From the NCBI GenBank assembly GCA_011009095.1, contig VTPC01007538.1, positions 1 through 64,000 on the forward strand: a DNA stretch of 64,000 nucleotides, read 5' to 3'. Made by a program: the position numbers and the translations under genes. Positions 23,297 through 34,895 of this stretch are shown one piece after another. The stretch is from Ignelater luminosus. Its lineage: Eukaryota > Arthropoda > Insecta > Coleoptera > Elateridae. A model generated the notes under the pieces. That model had not been told where the DNA came from. It ran no database searches and saw only the letters and a list, made by a program, of their open reading frames with translations. Position 1 is the stretch's first letter. Every line of letters starts with the position of its first letter.

Positions 23297-24219
23297 AGGC
23301 TTGTCCAATAAGTAGGGGGACTCTATTAAAACACAGTTTTTCCATATAAATCTTATTAACTCAATTTCTATGAATAGATTATTTTATTTATTACAATTAC
23401 TAATATTAGATTTATATAGTATTTGCTTCATCAGCTTCTTGCTATTCAATTATTCCCAAAATGTTTAAGGCTGTGCTCATAACCTCATTTCCACTACTTA
23501 TGATAACTTCTTCCAAAATTATTTTGAGTACTCTTTGAAATCTACCAAGATTTTTCGGCGTAACAGCACGTTTGGAATATTACTTTTTGCGTAGGGCCCA
23601 AAATCGTTCAATAGCTTTCACTTTAGAAACATTAAGATCATTTCCAAATTTTGATGTAAAAGTAATTTCTTGTTGTTGCAAGTAATCCTTAGTCTTTTTG
23701 GTATAATAAACAGTAGGCATATCCGGTTAGAAAAGTACTTTGCGATTTTTATTGTTTCATATGAAAGGACTAAATCTTTCCTTAACACATTTTTCAAATA
23801 CTCTTCACCAGCCACGGTTTCATCCGTGGTATAACATTCCCTAAAAATGTACTCCACTTTCTTAACGTTATTAGTAGTGCTTACAGACAATGGACGGTCA
23901 GAAATCTTTTTGTAGTTATCTCATCTTAAAGTATCATATCTTCGCATAACTTTGTATATGATTGATTTCGGAATTTACTTGTTTTAGAAGTAATAAGAAG
24001 TCTTAAACTTTGTAGATTTGGATAATACGTTTCGAAAGTGTTCCTCTTTCTTTCCGCGACATTTTGACAACTGCTGATTAGTAAGTCAATTATTGTCATA
24101 TACGTACTATTAGTAGAAAGAATATTTAAAAAATTACACAGTGTAACTAGATTGTATGTCTTAAACTGATTATAACAATGTTAACCGAAAGTTAGTCTCC
24201 CTACTTATTGGACAAGCCT
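23297..24219 (-). mobile_element. IS630-Tc1-mariner superfamily element, internally deleted
   Basis: The inverted ends AGGCTTGTCCAATAAGTAGGG match perfectly for 21 bp, then after one mismatch for four more. TA flanks both sides (23295-23296 and 24220-24221). At 923 bp it is shorter than a full-length element, consistent with an internal deletion in its transposase. Confidence 0.85.
23412..24062 (-). pseudogene. Tc1/mariner-superfamily transposase remnant
   Basis: Starting at MSRKERGTLSKRIIQIYK (24062) the frame quickly meets stops and shifts. Recognisable pieces include STTNNVKKVEYIF, then TTDETVAGEEYLKNVLRKDL, then after a frameshift a segment with YYTKKTKDYLQQQEITF, then VKAIERFWALRKK followed by a Lys/Leu-rich tail ending at 23412. 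The DETV...FWAL layout is that of an IS630-Tc1-mariner transposase whose central catalytic portion is shortened. The subfamily could not be decided. Multiple lesions make it inactive. Confidence 0.7.
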
Positions 24220-24221
24220 TA

Positions 24222-26724
24222 GTCTATACTCAGAGTCGAGTGTTCTGGTGGTTATATCTAAATATAGGTAATAATTTATTCATAATTTGCACAACCGTTT
24301 CTTGAGTCTGGAAAAAAATAAAAATTCATGTTTCGAAGATTTGCTATCGATGATCTTATATGTTTTGCTAACTTTCTTAGCCTCTAAAAGCTTATCAGTA
24401 TAATATACATATTATAGTATACAAGGCAGATTTATTTATTGAAATCTCTGCTGCATCATCACTTGAAGAAAGACAAAGTTCCTGATTCTGCTGGAAAAGC
24501 GTCCTTTTTCCTTTTGTGTTTGTGGACACCTGACTTGTATTGTTTTGGAGGCTAGTAGAAGTTGATTTCACAAACGCCTGTATAGTCTCTTCAGTAGAGA
24601 AATCATCGCCTGAGATGATGGGTAAGGAAATGATTGCAGAAATAGTTACTTCAAGTAAGAAAGTATCTTTACGGAGCAAGACCCTCTCTGGAAATGCACT
24701 TCAACCAAAGGAGGCCTTATTAGTTGTAATTTCAATAAAGTCTAATGCGGACTCTACTTTATATCTAAATTCTTGAGTGAAGACTCTCTTCATTGAAGGA
24801 TGTAAATCTTGGAACGAGACTACGGCATTTCATTTGACTTGCATCATGCGATTGTTGCGGTTTACTCGTTACAACCACTTGACTTGCAACAAGACAAAAA
24901 TCTAGGGAGTGTAACTCACAACCCTAACTGTAATAAGCTTAGTATTACATGGCTTCTGTGTGTCATGGGCACCGACATGCCTTTCTGCGATGACAATGCC
25001 GCATATAGACCCCACGTAGCATATCATAACATAACAAAGTTGAATAATGTACATAATAAAAAGTCATATAGAGCTTATATGCAACTTCATGGCATGCAAC
25101 ACCAAAAGTTGCAAACAACTTTAGGTATTGAGTTTACTTTCACCAAACTAGCAGTAGTTGGTGACTTCAATCAGGCTGATAAGTGAGATCTCCTTGTACA
25201 GGAGAGAATTTCAATAATTTTAGATTCACATTAACTTTAATAAGTAACTGTTTTTTTACCAACAATGCTAGCATAAAAGGAGTTTTATGTTTAAAACTCT
25301 TCTAGGAACATTTATGAAAAATATAACAATATTAGTCCATAAAAGTATTCACAAATGCTAAGTGAATTATTGTACATTAATTAATTACAAATAGAATTAG
25401 TAATAACTTTAATTTATATTTTTAAAAATGAAATTAAGTACAATACACTGAATTCGAAAGTGATTTCGAACTCATCAAAATCACTTCTTTACTCTAATGA
25501 TCGTACAGAAAAATCAATAGAGAAACTTTGCATGCCGTCACTATAATATTTTGTCTTTGAATAAATTTGTTAACAATATTATTACGCTATAGACATACCA
25601 CAAGTATCAGCATTGTGGTTATGTATTCGCCCAGTATTATATCGCACTAATTTATTCAATATAACTGCATAAATAAAACATTTAAATTGCATTTTTTAAT
25701 TATAGTAAAATAATAAATTCAATGTAAAGTCATTAAAATACAATAAACGTTACGTGGGCGTACTATAGTGGAGATTTCAATGCCACATTAGAAAAGCAGA
25801 AAAGTAAAATGCCTACTTATTAATGGTTTTTAATTAATTTTTGTAATAGAAAAGAATTTTAAGATTAATTAGTTAGCCCTGAAACATTCTGTATGTCTAT
25901 TCACCTGTAAATCCTACATTAATTAAAAAATATTAAACCGCAAAATCCAATTCAAATAAATCTGAATGAATTTTACGCCGTTTAATTAAAGTGTGTTTGA
26001 ACTAAATTAAAATTAGAAAACACAACCTTTATATTAAACAAAAAAGATATTTAAATAAAAAACAAAATTGTGTAGATTCTAATCTATCTCTTTTACTACG
26101 TTGAAAGCTTTTAATTATTGTTTTTTTTCCTGACGGTTCTATAAGATTTCAAGCAATTTGTTAAATCTTAAACTAATCCCCGAAATTTAAAAATCGTCAG
26201 AAAGCCAATTAAATGTTCTGAAATGGACAGGCAATAATTGTAGTAAACTTTAAGAACAATAGAACGATCGTGATTACAACGTTTCGAACTGACAGTGTGG
26301 GACTGCACCGTGGGACACCTTTGAAGAAGAAGAAAAAAATATCCCCAAGGAGCGCCTTTATATAATGACAGGAAATTCTACAATTTAACCGTTCAAGCAT
26401 TTATCGAGCTCAGTAAATATCACTTATTAATTAATTAATTAATTTCGATGTTTATATAATGGTAATGGTGTAAATATAATTAAAACTTGTAACTATAGCT
26501 AATATAAATTAATATTAAACGAGCTGGTTTGCACTATGCTGCCAATAAAATAAATTCTGAAATTTATTTATACCATTATGTAGGTACGGAGAATTGTCGA
26601 GTTTTTGCTTTTTCTTTTTAAGTAATTTGCGTGGATCTTTACCGTAAATAAATAGAGGAATCTAACGTTATTATGAATTTATGAGTGTTATTAGAGGCTG
26701 TCGCCAGAGTCGTGGGTACATGTA
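24222..26724. other. Intergenic, no gene recognised
   Basis: Two longer open frames occur (minus 24395-24679, Ser/Thr-rich; plus 24809-25186, 125 codons). Neither matches a family I recognise, and the rest is very AT-rich with a TTAA-type run at about 26427-26445. They could be fragments of an old element. Confidence 0.4.
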
Positions 26725-26830
26725 GCATATAAGAGTTATGGGGGCGCCGATACGCGTGCTGCGTGGAGCCCCCCTTCGGAGCAACTGGCCCCAAGGGGTC
26801 GTGTCGCAGGACCCACACTGTCAACACAAC
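26725..26830. other. GC/CpG-rich island
   Basis: About 100 bp of sharply GC-rich sequence (for example GGGGGCGCCGATACGCG) in AT-rich surroundings. Open on both strands, but too short to call coding. Candidate conserved non-coding element or exon of an unseen transcript. Confidence 0.3.
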
Positions 26831-27045
26831 AACGCCCTGTCATTTTCTTATTCTTTAAATCTAACGGATTTAGATAAAAAATTTATTGCAGTCAAACGAA
26901 ACGTTCTTTTTCGCTCATCAAAGGAACTTAAGTGCTAATGCGAGCATCTACTTAACAAGTTTATTAAAATTAATGATAGCAAACAATAACCCAGTATGAG
27001 TAGCTAAACTAGATAACTTCTACGGGTGGAAAAAATCAAAAACAA
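26831..27045. other. Spacer
   Basis: Nothing recognised. Confidence 0.4.
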
Positions 27046-27115
27046 TTCTTGATTAGTTTAAGGACACCGCAGGAATCCGGCGATTTCCTTAGAGGGCATC
27101 CAAACCAATCAAGAA
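27046..27115. repeat. 70-bp hairpin with GC-rich interior
   Basis: TTCTTGATTAGTTT (27046-27059) pairs with AAACCAATCAAGAA (27102-27115) at 13 of 14 positions. An inner AAGGA (27060-27064) can pair with TCCTT (27086-27090). The size suits a small structured RNA, but transcription is unknown. Confidence 0.35.
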
Positions 27116-27179
27116 CTGTCGTTTTCGTGATTAATAAAAAGATGGGAATTGTTTCATTTTTTTTGGTCATTAAATGAAG

Positions 27180-27300
27180 TGCGGGCCTCTCTTTTTCGAG
27201 AATATGCCAATTAGAAGCCGCTTCTCTTGGTGAGCTTCACGGCAGGGGGCATGAGATGGGTGCTCCGGCCTATACATCACGTGGCAAGACGCGGCTTAAA
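27180..27300. other. GC-rich island
   Basis: Less AT-rich block with a CACGTG E-box (around 27278) and several C/G-rich runs, 65 bp after the hairpin at 27046. No coding evidence. Confidence 0.3.
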
Positions 27301-28229
27301 TTTAAGCATTTAAAAAAGAAATTAAAATGAAGACTCCCTCTTTGAAGACTACTTATTTCATTATCCGATACGTTTAAGAAACTAAACATAAAAGAAATCA
27401 CCGGAATTTTACTGCAATCTCTCATACGTTTGGAAAGAAGAACTTCTTTGTTCTTGCTCGTTAAATTCGTTATTAATTAATAATTAATTTTTTATTTATA
27501 GGAAAAAAATTAGGAAAACCATCAAAATTCTTTATGACTTAAATTTCAGAAAAAACTAAAACACTATTTACTACTGTGCAGTAATTAATTAGACAATTTT
27601 TCTTAAAATTGTAATCATCTTTTTAAACAGCATGATAAACAAGTTTTCCATTAAAGTTCTCATTTACCTATTAGACTAGAAAGCAATATTTAAAAATCAG
27701 CTGAGTGCAGCAACTTAACATGCATATAAGTTCTGCCGTCAGCATCCTGGATAACTAGATACTACACATATACACAAGTTACATCTTAATTAGGTCATAA
27801 ACGTTTTTGTCTTTTATAACCTAAGCTTCATTATAACTTATAATGACCAAGACAAAGCAATCACTTAGCACAACGATGTTGAATCGATTTATCTAATTAG
27901 CTGAATAGGGCGGAAACGAAAAAAATGCTTTGTTTCAGTTTTAACTTTAACTATTTAAGTTTTGTAACCTTCACTATATTAATTCTACTGTCTAGGAAAT
28001 TGAGTCTGGCAGCATGGGAATTATCATAACGTTTTCGGATTTTAGACATCAGTAATCAAAATAATGTATCAATCCTAAAGGTATCAAGACGGGAGGAATT
28101 ACAATTAAGGAAAACTTTCCTTTTCTATACTACTTTTTATACTAAAACTGCGATTTTCATTTCTCACTTTTCTTTTTCACATTTCTATAGTGATTTATTT
28201 TCAAAACGGAAAAGTACAACTACTGAGCA
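27301..28229. other. Intergenic, no gene recognised
   Basis: AT-rich DNA without recognisable features. Confidence 0.5.
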
Positions 28230-28300
28230 CCTTACTTTCTAGAGATTCGAACTCCTGATATTACCACGCTATACCCAGATCATTGCAGTGAATTATGCTA
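28230..28300 (-). repeat. tRNA-like promoter remnant (possible SINE fragment)
   Basis: On the minus strand GGAGTTCGAATCTCT (28255-28241) resembles a pol III box B with its T-arm, and TGGGTATAGCGTGG lies upstream like a box A. The spacing is too short for a full tRNA, so the anticodon arm would be deleted. A tRNA-derived SINE remnant is possible. Confidence 0.25.
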
Positions 28301-29569
28301 CAGTTTTTGTCTTTTCAGGAACTCATTTCTATAATTCCTAATAAAGTTGCTAGGGTTAGTATTAGTCTAGATCTTTTCAAACAAGTCTTATATGGCTGCT
28401 AGACCAAACCTTCAAATATACTCCATGATAGCCTATCCTGTGATCTGAGAACCACTAATGATCCAAGAATCAATCATAGACAGTTTACAAAAATGGCATA
28501 CACAAAGTATACGTAATCATTAATATAGGAATTGTAATCTACAAGGTTCAAAAGCAAATATTCTTTCGCCAGCCAACATAGCGAGCAAACATTCCTTGGG
28601 AGCCTAGAGGAAATAAGAAACCCTACTCTACCGTTACAAGATTTATCCCCATCAGTCAGCTGTACGGTGTTGAACGACAAGCACCTTTCATTGATGTCCT
28701 CAGATTTTTGCTCCAAGCCGTCACCAATTTCATTCTGTCCGCTAAGAAGGTCAATTTTCTAGATCTGCATGAACGCAGTCATCACCAGAAGTACCTAGTG
28801 AAGACCAGTTGTACGTGGACATACCAACCAACGACGAGCTTGTTCCAATGCAAAAAACTTAGCTGAGACAGCCTTCCTCCTCCACCACTACCACCAGGTT
28901 AGCAAGAACTCAGAAGTAGAGAAAAGTCAAAATGTTGCCTTGCATGGTCACGGCGCTGACTAATCAGGCTACAGCACCTACCCTTCGTTCACCACGATAT
29001 GTGCGAAAATATCCCTTCAGGCGCTGACGACACGGAATTTTAATACTACATCTGTCGCCTCACATGTGTGTTCTTTCTGTTTCCTGACGGTGCACAGGTC
29101 GCAATTGATGATTTTAGGAACTAGGACGCTTCGATCGCGGTCTACCTTTTATATTTATACAATTGGTAATGTGTTGAGAAATGTTATTGATTTTGAAGGT
29201 AGGCGTTAAGTTTAAGATTGAGGTTAATAATAGGCGAGCGTCACAAAATGGACGACATCTGGCGTCAAAATTGAAAATATCATGTTGATAAGGAAGATTT
29301 TGCATGTTTTCCCTATTAACACTTAAAGTGAGTTTAACAATTGACATTAATAAATATAGCAAGGCAAACATTAACAAAAACGCAAATAAAAACGCTGTAC
29401 AAGAAACTTTTATAAAATCAGTTACCATACTGTCAAAACAACTAAAAGATTGTGTATTATCAATTATGCATCTTCCTTTCATTCAAATTGGTTCATAATT
29501 TTCGCGAATATTTAACATTAGATGCGAACAGAGACGATGTATCTTCTCGGAAGTGTGGAGGTGTTTCAC
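28301..29569. other. Intergenic, possibly start of a decayed non-LTR element
   Basis: From about 28680 the base composition becomes more balanced and includes a CCTCCTCCACCACTACCACC stretch, as in the low-complexity leader of gag-like ORF1 proteins. No frame could be followed. About 29150-29520 is AT-rich and may be an insertion. Confidence 0.3.
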
Positions 29570-29945
29570 TACACCTACTAGATGCCCGAGGAAAAACCAC
29601 TCAAGCCGTACTACAAAGTAAGAAAACATTCCAGCAACTTTGTTCACCGAATGAGACGGAACCTCAAGAAAGTCCTCACATCCCTGGTTCTTGCCCAGCT
29701 GGATAAAACCAGCAAGAAGATTTTTTTGTTATCATGAAAGTTCTCTAGCTGAGGGTCACCATGGGATTCCCGCAGAGGAGGACAATGACAAGACAATACC
29801 ACTGCTACCGACGTTTTGGGCACTTTTAAAGGTGTTACGCAGCCCCACGCAAATGCGTGAAATGCGTCTGTGCTTGCCGGGATTGCATGAAGCCTAGACA
29901 GATGCCTGTCAAATGCACCAACTGTTCGGGGTAACATCATTTATA
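29570..29945 (+). pseudogene. Non-LTR retrotransposon ORF1 (gag-like) fragment
   Basis: Allowing frame changes, the plus strand reads EEKPLKPYYKV, then VHRMRR, then KKVLTSLVLAQLDKTSKKIF, then RVTMGFPQRR, then CYRRFGHF and CYAAPRKCVKC, then CMKPRQMPVKCTNCSG. This is the order of the pre-C2HC domain followed by tandem zinc knuckles in ORF1 proteins of jockey/I-type non-LTR elements, which bind the element RNA. Several frameshifts and stops and the loss of knuckle residues make it a dead copy. The reverse-transcriptase piece 580 bp downstream on the same strand probably belongs to the same insertion. Confidence 0.75.
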
Positions 29946-30519
29946 AAAGGTGGCGTAAATATCCCAATGTATTCCATGTGAATACCAGGGCAGTGGACCA
30001 CTGCTTTCACCGCACGGTAGCATTATGCTTCTCACGTCAGATCTCGAGCTGACGACTTTGCTCTCAAGTGGGAAAACGCCCCAGTCGACCTGGGGAAAGC
30101 TTTCAACCGATCGGACGTTCTGCAAGGTCTATGATCTGAAGAAAACGCTGATCGCCATTACCCACTTAATTTGCAAGATCATGGCATTTTCAGAACCTAG
30201 ACGATCACCGTCGTCGATAAGGTATAATCGAGTTACTATATTTTACAAAGAGTTATGAAGAAAATCTTTGGTTTTGGTATGTCCAGTCTTGGTTATGATT
30301 TTACTAAGTGCATCAAGTCTTGGTCTTATATTTTTCTTGGTTTCTAAGACCAAATCAAGACAGTTGTTAGGCGAGTCTTGACTCTGGTCAATATAATAAT
30401 AATCACTACGTAGTATGAACAATAAACTTTTTGAACCATTCAGGTCACTCAGTCTCTATGACATTCTACTGGTAATGCTGAAATGGGAGCTGGAATCATT
30501 ACCAGCTGGACTTGGTAGT
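29946..30519. other. Spacer between ORF1 and RT remnants
   Basis: The composition is balanced up to about 30130, then AT-rich. No endonuclease motif was found, so the region that should link ORF1 and the reverse transcriptase appears deleted or scrambled. Confidence 0.4.
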
Positions 30520-30970
30520 CTCATTAAGGCAAGTCCTAAGATATATTTCACCAAGCTGTAAAAGCCTTTTTATTCCCAAGATAAAGAAAGGGCCCTATGC
30601 TTGGCTGAAATCTTACAGGTTTATCAGATTTCCTTTTGTTTTGCTGACAATGCTTACAGAAATGTTTGATACAGATATAAGGAATGACATAGTGAAGCAT
30701 TTCCAATTACAACACCACTTGCCGGTGGCTAAAAGACCGTGTGAGCTTGCACTAGATAACTTGATGATAAAGGCGCAAAGTAATATCAACAATCACGGAT
30801 ACTGTTTTGGAGACTTTCTTGACATCGAGAAATATTTTGACAACTCGGTTCTATCTGTACAACATTGGAAAAGCATGAACTACCACTAAGGCCATTCAAA
30901 ACGAGTGTGCAAGGTGTACGCAGCACACAAGCACGAGTCTCAAGAAGGCGGGAGATTTCAAAAAATATTC
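30520..30970 (+). pseudogene. Non-LTR reverse transcriptase fragment
   Basis: The plus frame reads LFIPKIKKGPYAWLKSYRFI, then LTEMFDTDIRNDI, then LPVAKRPCELALDNL, then CFGDFLDIEKYFDN. This matches the fingers and palm of jockey/I-type reverse transcriptases: the IPKPGK...AKSYRPISL block, the DRYIR block, the ETALHNL block, and motif A FLDIEGAFDN with its catalytic Asp. After a frame change near 30895 a short LKKAGDF-like piece follows and the match ends. The YADD motif and the rest of the polymerase are absent. Frame integrity over about 370 bp suggests the fragment is not extremely old. Confidence 0.8.
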
Positions 30971-33900
30971 TTCAAAATAATTTTGACAAAAACAAGTCAT
31001 CAATACGATGTCCCGAAAGTTTTGGCACAATTTCCAACGCTTTGATATTAATCATAAATAGCACATTCTGAAGTTGACGTTAGAAACAAAACTACTTCAG
31101 TATCCTAAATTTTAATGCTAGTTGGAATTACTAGTCTAGTCTTATAAAGAAAAAATTCGCAAAAGTATCTACAATCTAGTTGGAAAAATGTTTGTACGTG
31201 ATTTCACATTGGCAAATTCGAAAATTAAAGGAAAAGGTGGTTTCTGCATTGACAATATTGACGATTGCACAAATAACTTTAAGTTTTTCGATAAAATATC
31301 AGTGTGGTGTTTTGACCAGTTAGGAGTTAAGCGTTAAATAGGGAAAGTTATGCTGGTAAATGCATACCAATCTGGGTCGGTTTCTCCAACCCATGTCATC
31401 ATCAGGATGATATAATGTTTCAACCGGACTTGGCATCATGCCATTATGCCAGAGAACAACATAGCTTTTATGCCTAAACATGATAACCCTCCAAAGATTT
31501 TTGGGCAATTCTGTTGAGGAAAGTTTACAATGACGGATGCCTCATTTGCTTTCCATCATAGGTCTTCATGATGGAAAGCAATTGACGCATAGAATTTTTA
31601 GAAGTCCACAGAAATAAATTTTGCCATAGTACCCATGGAGAGCGTTAGAAGAAGACTACGCGTCATGAAGGAGAATAAACCGTTAGCAGTAATTTAAATT
31701 AATATTTCTGTGCTCAATAAGTAAATATGTTAAATAAAATTTATACTGATGATTCAAAGTAGATTAATGTAGTTCATAAAGATTAAGTATCGAGAATTGT
31801 GCTACGACTTTCAGGACGTAACGTTAATAACTGAAATTTGAAAAACAGAAAGGAGGGAGTATAGTCTTGCACATGGGCGGCTCATACCCTAGAAACGGCT
31901 CTGGCTGAAAATAGATGCTCAAGAACAGAATCTTAACTCTTTTTTGATGCATTTTCAATGACAGTGAATATCCACGGAATCTGTCTGTCTCCTCTTCTGT
32001 AATTTGAAACTAAAAAAGAAGACACAGAAGGCATTAACTGTCTCCTGTCAGTGCAGAACCCTGTACCCTTGCACCCAGCCTATAGCAGGCAAAGAAAGTG
32101 TCCTTAATGTCTGAACTGATTGTGTAAGCTAAATAGAGTGAACGATTGCAAATTTATATTTTTTGATCATTGTTATCCCCCTTCAAGGTGTTTGACAAAG
32201 GGGTGAATGGAAATATTGCAATCAAAATCAAACATCTAGCAGTTGTTTCAATTTCTCTAAAATCCTAGTTTTTTTAATTTTCACTCCCCTGACCTGAGAT
32301 AATGTTCTATTGCACGAACTTAATTAATCGATACCTGTACTTATAAAAGAAGTTCTTATATCAGCTATGAAAACGCATCATACCTTTTTAGTAAAAAACA
32401 CCATAAACAAGTTGAGTTTTTTAATTTCTATATTTACGCAACGAATGAAAACAATTCAATTTGTTACTTAAAATGGTGCTAGGTTTTGTTTATTATATTT
32501 CATTTTAAAACCTTTGACTGTTCATAAATAAACATAAATAAACAGTTTGCAGAAATTAAGCAAGTCATCTACTAACGTTTATTTTACAATATTTTATGAA
32601 ATCTGTAGAAGCAAAAAGTCATGTTTAAAAAATATTTTAAGCTGACCATTAACAAAATATTTTGACAGATATTTTCATGTAATCCTTTCTTAACCTAAAT
32701 CACTCAAATCGTTCGTTGCTTAAATTTTTAAACCCTAAAACACACCACTGCCACCACAAACAACAGCAACAATCAAATAATTCCATAAAAATTATTTGGG
32801 TAACCAACCATATGACTAATCCCTTTAAGTTAAAAGCGTGAGAACATATCTTAAACTGCTTGAAGGCCCGTCCTAATTACACGTTTACGAAACGCGTGGT
32901 CTTTAAATTGTTAGCCCTATCTCTTTAACTTAGGGCTCGTTATTTTTCGCAACCCTATCAAAATGGCATCATCCGCCTACAACTTTATATAAATGATAAG
33001 ACTATATTAAAATCGTCTATGGATGTGCAAGACGTTTATCGCAAACAATGGGAAATATCATGATTATTGGGTATAAATATCGATAGATTGGGCAGACGCG
33101 ACTATAAGCATCTCGGACCACACCAGCAACCGTAGTCGTGATGTTATGGTAGATGTTTCGGGAATGCCGATAAAAAATTCCTTGGAATGCTTGCACGTAA
33201 TTGGTTAAATTTTTACTTTTTAATCCTGTGTACAATTAATTTTTTTTTCACTTTAATTCTTGTCATAAAAGAATTCTGCAAAGTTATTTTGTTAATATTT
33301 TGCTCTTGAATGAACGCAACAATTTCCATTGAATCTTGTGCATGTTGCCTTCAACGAGGAAGCTATTTATATGTAATAGGGACTGACACTATCTGGGTGA
33401 AATCTGAACGGCATAATTTAAATGTGTTCAACATTATGACTTTAACCATATCATCCTGTCACTGCCCTAACGAGTCGTTTTAAAACGGAACGAAACGCTT
33501 AAACAGATAATCCCTGCACAGAATATAACTAAGCCCTTCAAAATTGACAAAAATAGTAGTAACAACCGTGAGAAACGATTTTTAATAGTAATAATATTCA
33601 CTTATGGAATTAAAATGTCTTCAACGGTCATTTAGGAATATGTTACAACAGACAAATGACTACCGTGTAGGAGCAGATCCCTACAATGCTGCCAACTGCT
33701 TATTATAATGTAATCAAGTGCGCGCGGACCCATCGGCATACCTCGCGGATTCTTTTCACGGATTTAATTTTGATGATGGGAAAATATTTTTGCGCCATTT
33801 TTGGTTGAACACTAATTTCATTAGGCATCTTTATGATTTAGTTATTAATGTTCTCTTTTTTTTGGGAGGAGAAATTAGGCCAGTATTTTTTGCTTGCAAC

Positions 33901-34371
33901 ACTACTTAATTATAAATTGATTCTTAACCTAACAATTAACAAACTTTGCCAAGAACATTTTAGTTTTCTTTCTAAATGAATTTGGATTTTATCTACTTAT
34001 TTTCTAAGAATATCCAACTGCTAATGGGAAACTTAGATATATCGGCAATCTCTACAGTTGTAGTGGGTTCTATTCCTATTTGAAAAGGACTCTTTAGGCA
34101 CCATTGGCCAATTATAGAGTAATACTGGAGTTTTACAAGCTCAGATAATAAAATTGTCCCCACACGATTATTCGAGGTATATTCAGGTTGTAAGACTCAA
34201 GTGCTATCCTACAATAGGTCAATGGTGCGTAGAAAGTCATTTTTAAACAGGAATGGAAGAAAGCATAAACACTAAATACCTTATACTAAGAAAATACATT
34301 TAAGACCGTAATTAAAGCAGGATTGAAGTTGAAATCTCCCCAAGATCGTAACTAATTCGTTTTATTGAGCC
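30971..34371. other. Intergenic, no gene recognised
   Basis: No protein family recognised. It contains a perfect-core hairpin at 31537-31590. A minus-strand open frame at 31320-31508 has balanced composition but no recognisable match. At about 33718-33800 there is a GC-richer patch with a GCCATTTT site near 33797. Confidence 0.4.
31537..31590. repeat. 54-bp hairpin, 23-bp arms
   Basis: Arms 31537-31559 and 31568-31590 are inverted copies with two mismatches, the inner 14 bp perfect, around an 8-base loop. Confidence 0.6.
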
Positions 34372-34450
34372 CAGAAGGACTCCGAGGGGACCCCAGTATT
34401 TGCTTTCTAAGCGTCGGGATCCCCCATGGCCGCCCGTAAAACGCCCTTCA
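34372..34450. other. GC-rich island with a GCCAT core
   Basis: A run including GGGGACCCC and CCCCCATGGCCGCCC stands out from AT-rich flanks just left of the intact mariner. The minus strand carries GCCAT (Pho/YY1 core). No coding support. Confidence 0.3.
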
Positions 34451-34716
34451 AAATTCTATTCTAATTAAAGTCATTAATTACATAGTGGATGCTTCCAAAA
34501 GCATATTAACAAAAGCATTAAAGCAAGTATTGACTAAGTTTATTTTTTGTAAAGTAATAGATTACGGTACGTAAAAAAACTTTTCTGTATGTATATCTGA
34601 AAATATTCTCAGAGTTTGCATCTTAAACAATATCCTTTCGATCCTAAAATCGAAAAATATTTGATAATTTATATGTATGTTTAAAGAACTGTTAATACAT
34701 AATAAGAACATACCTA

Positions 34717-34746
34717 ACACATCGTTCAATAAGTCCCGAGACTAAC
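34717..34746 (+). repeat. Left TIR of intact mariner
   Basis: Identical over 30 bp to the inverse of 35981-36010; preceded by TA. Confidence 0.95.
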
Positions 34747-34895
34747 CCAGAGATGGTGCTAGTAGTACCAAACTAGCCACGTTTCCCTAGAGTGCGAACC
34801 TTCACATGAAACGTGTAAACATTTCACGTCGATTGGACCACAAACAGCAGAGTTATCGAGGTTAGAGTAAAGTCACTTTGTAATTTGTTTGAAAA

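Noticed and set aside
24809..25186. A 125-codon open frame on the plus strand with a DDNA...RPHVA-like phrase
   Set aside because: The phrase recalls Tc1 transposase, but neither the preceding nor the following residues fit, no terminal repeats were found, and I could not support a family.
31320..31508. 62-codon minus-strand frame with HPDDDMGW
   Set aside because: Composition is protein-like, but I recognise no family and the frame is short.
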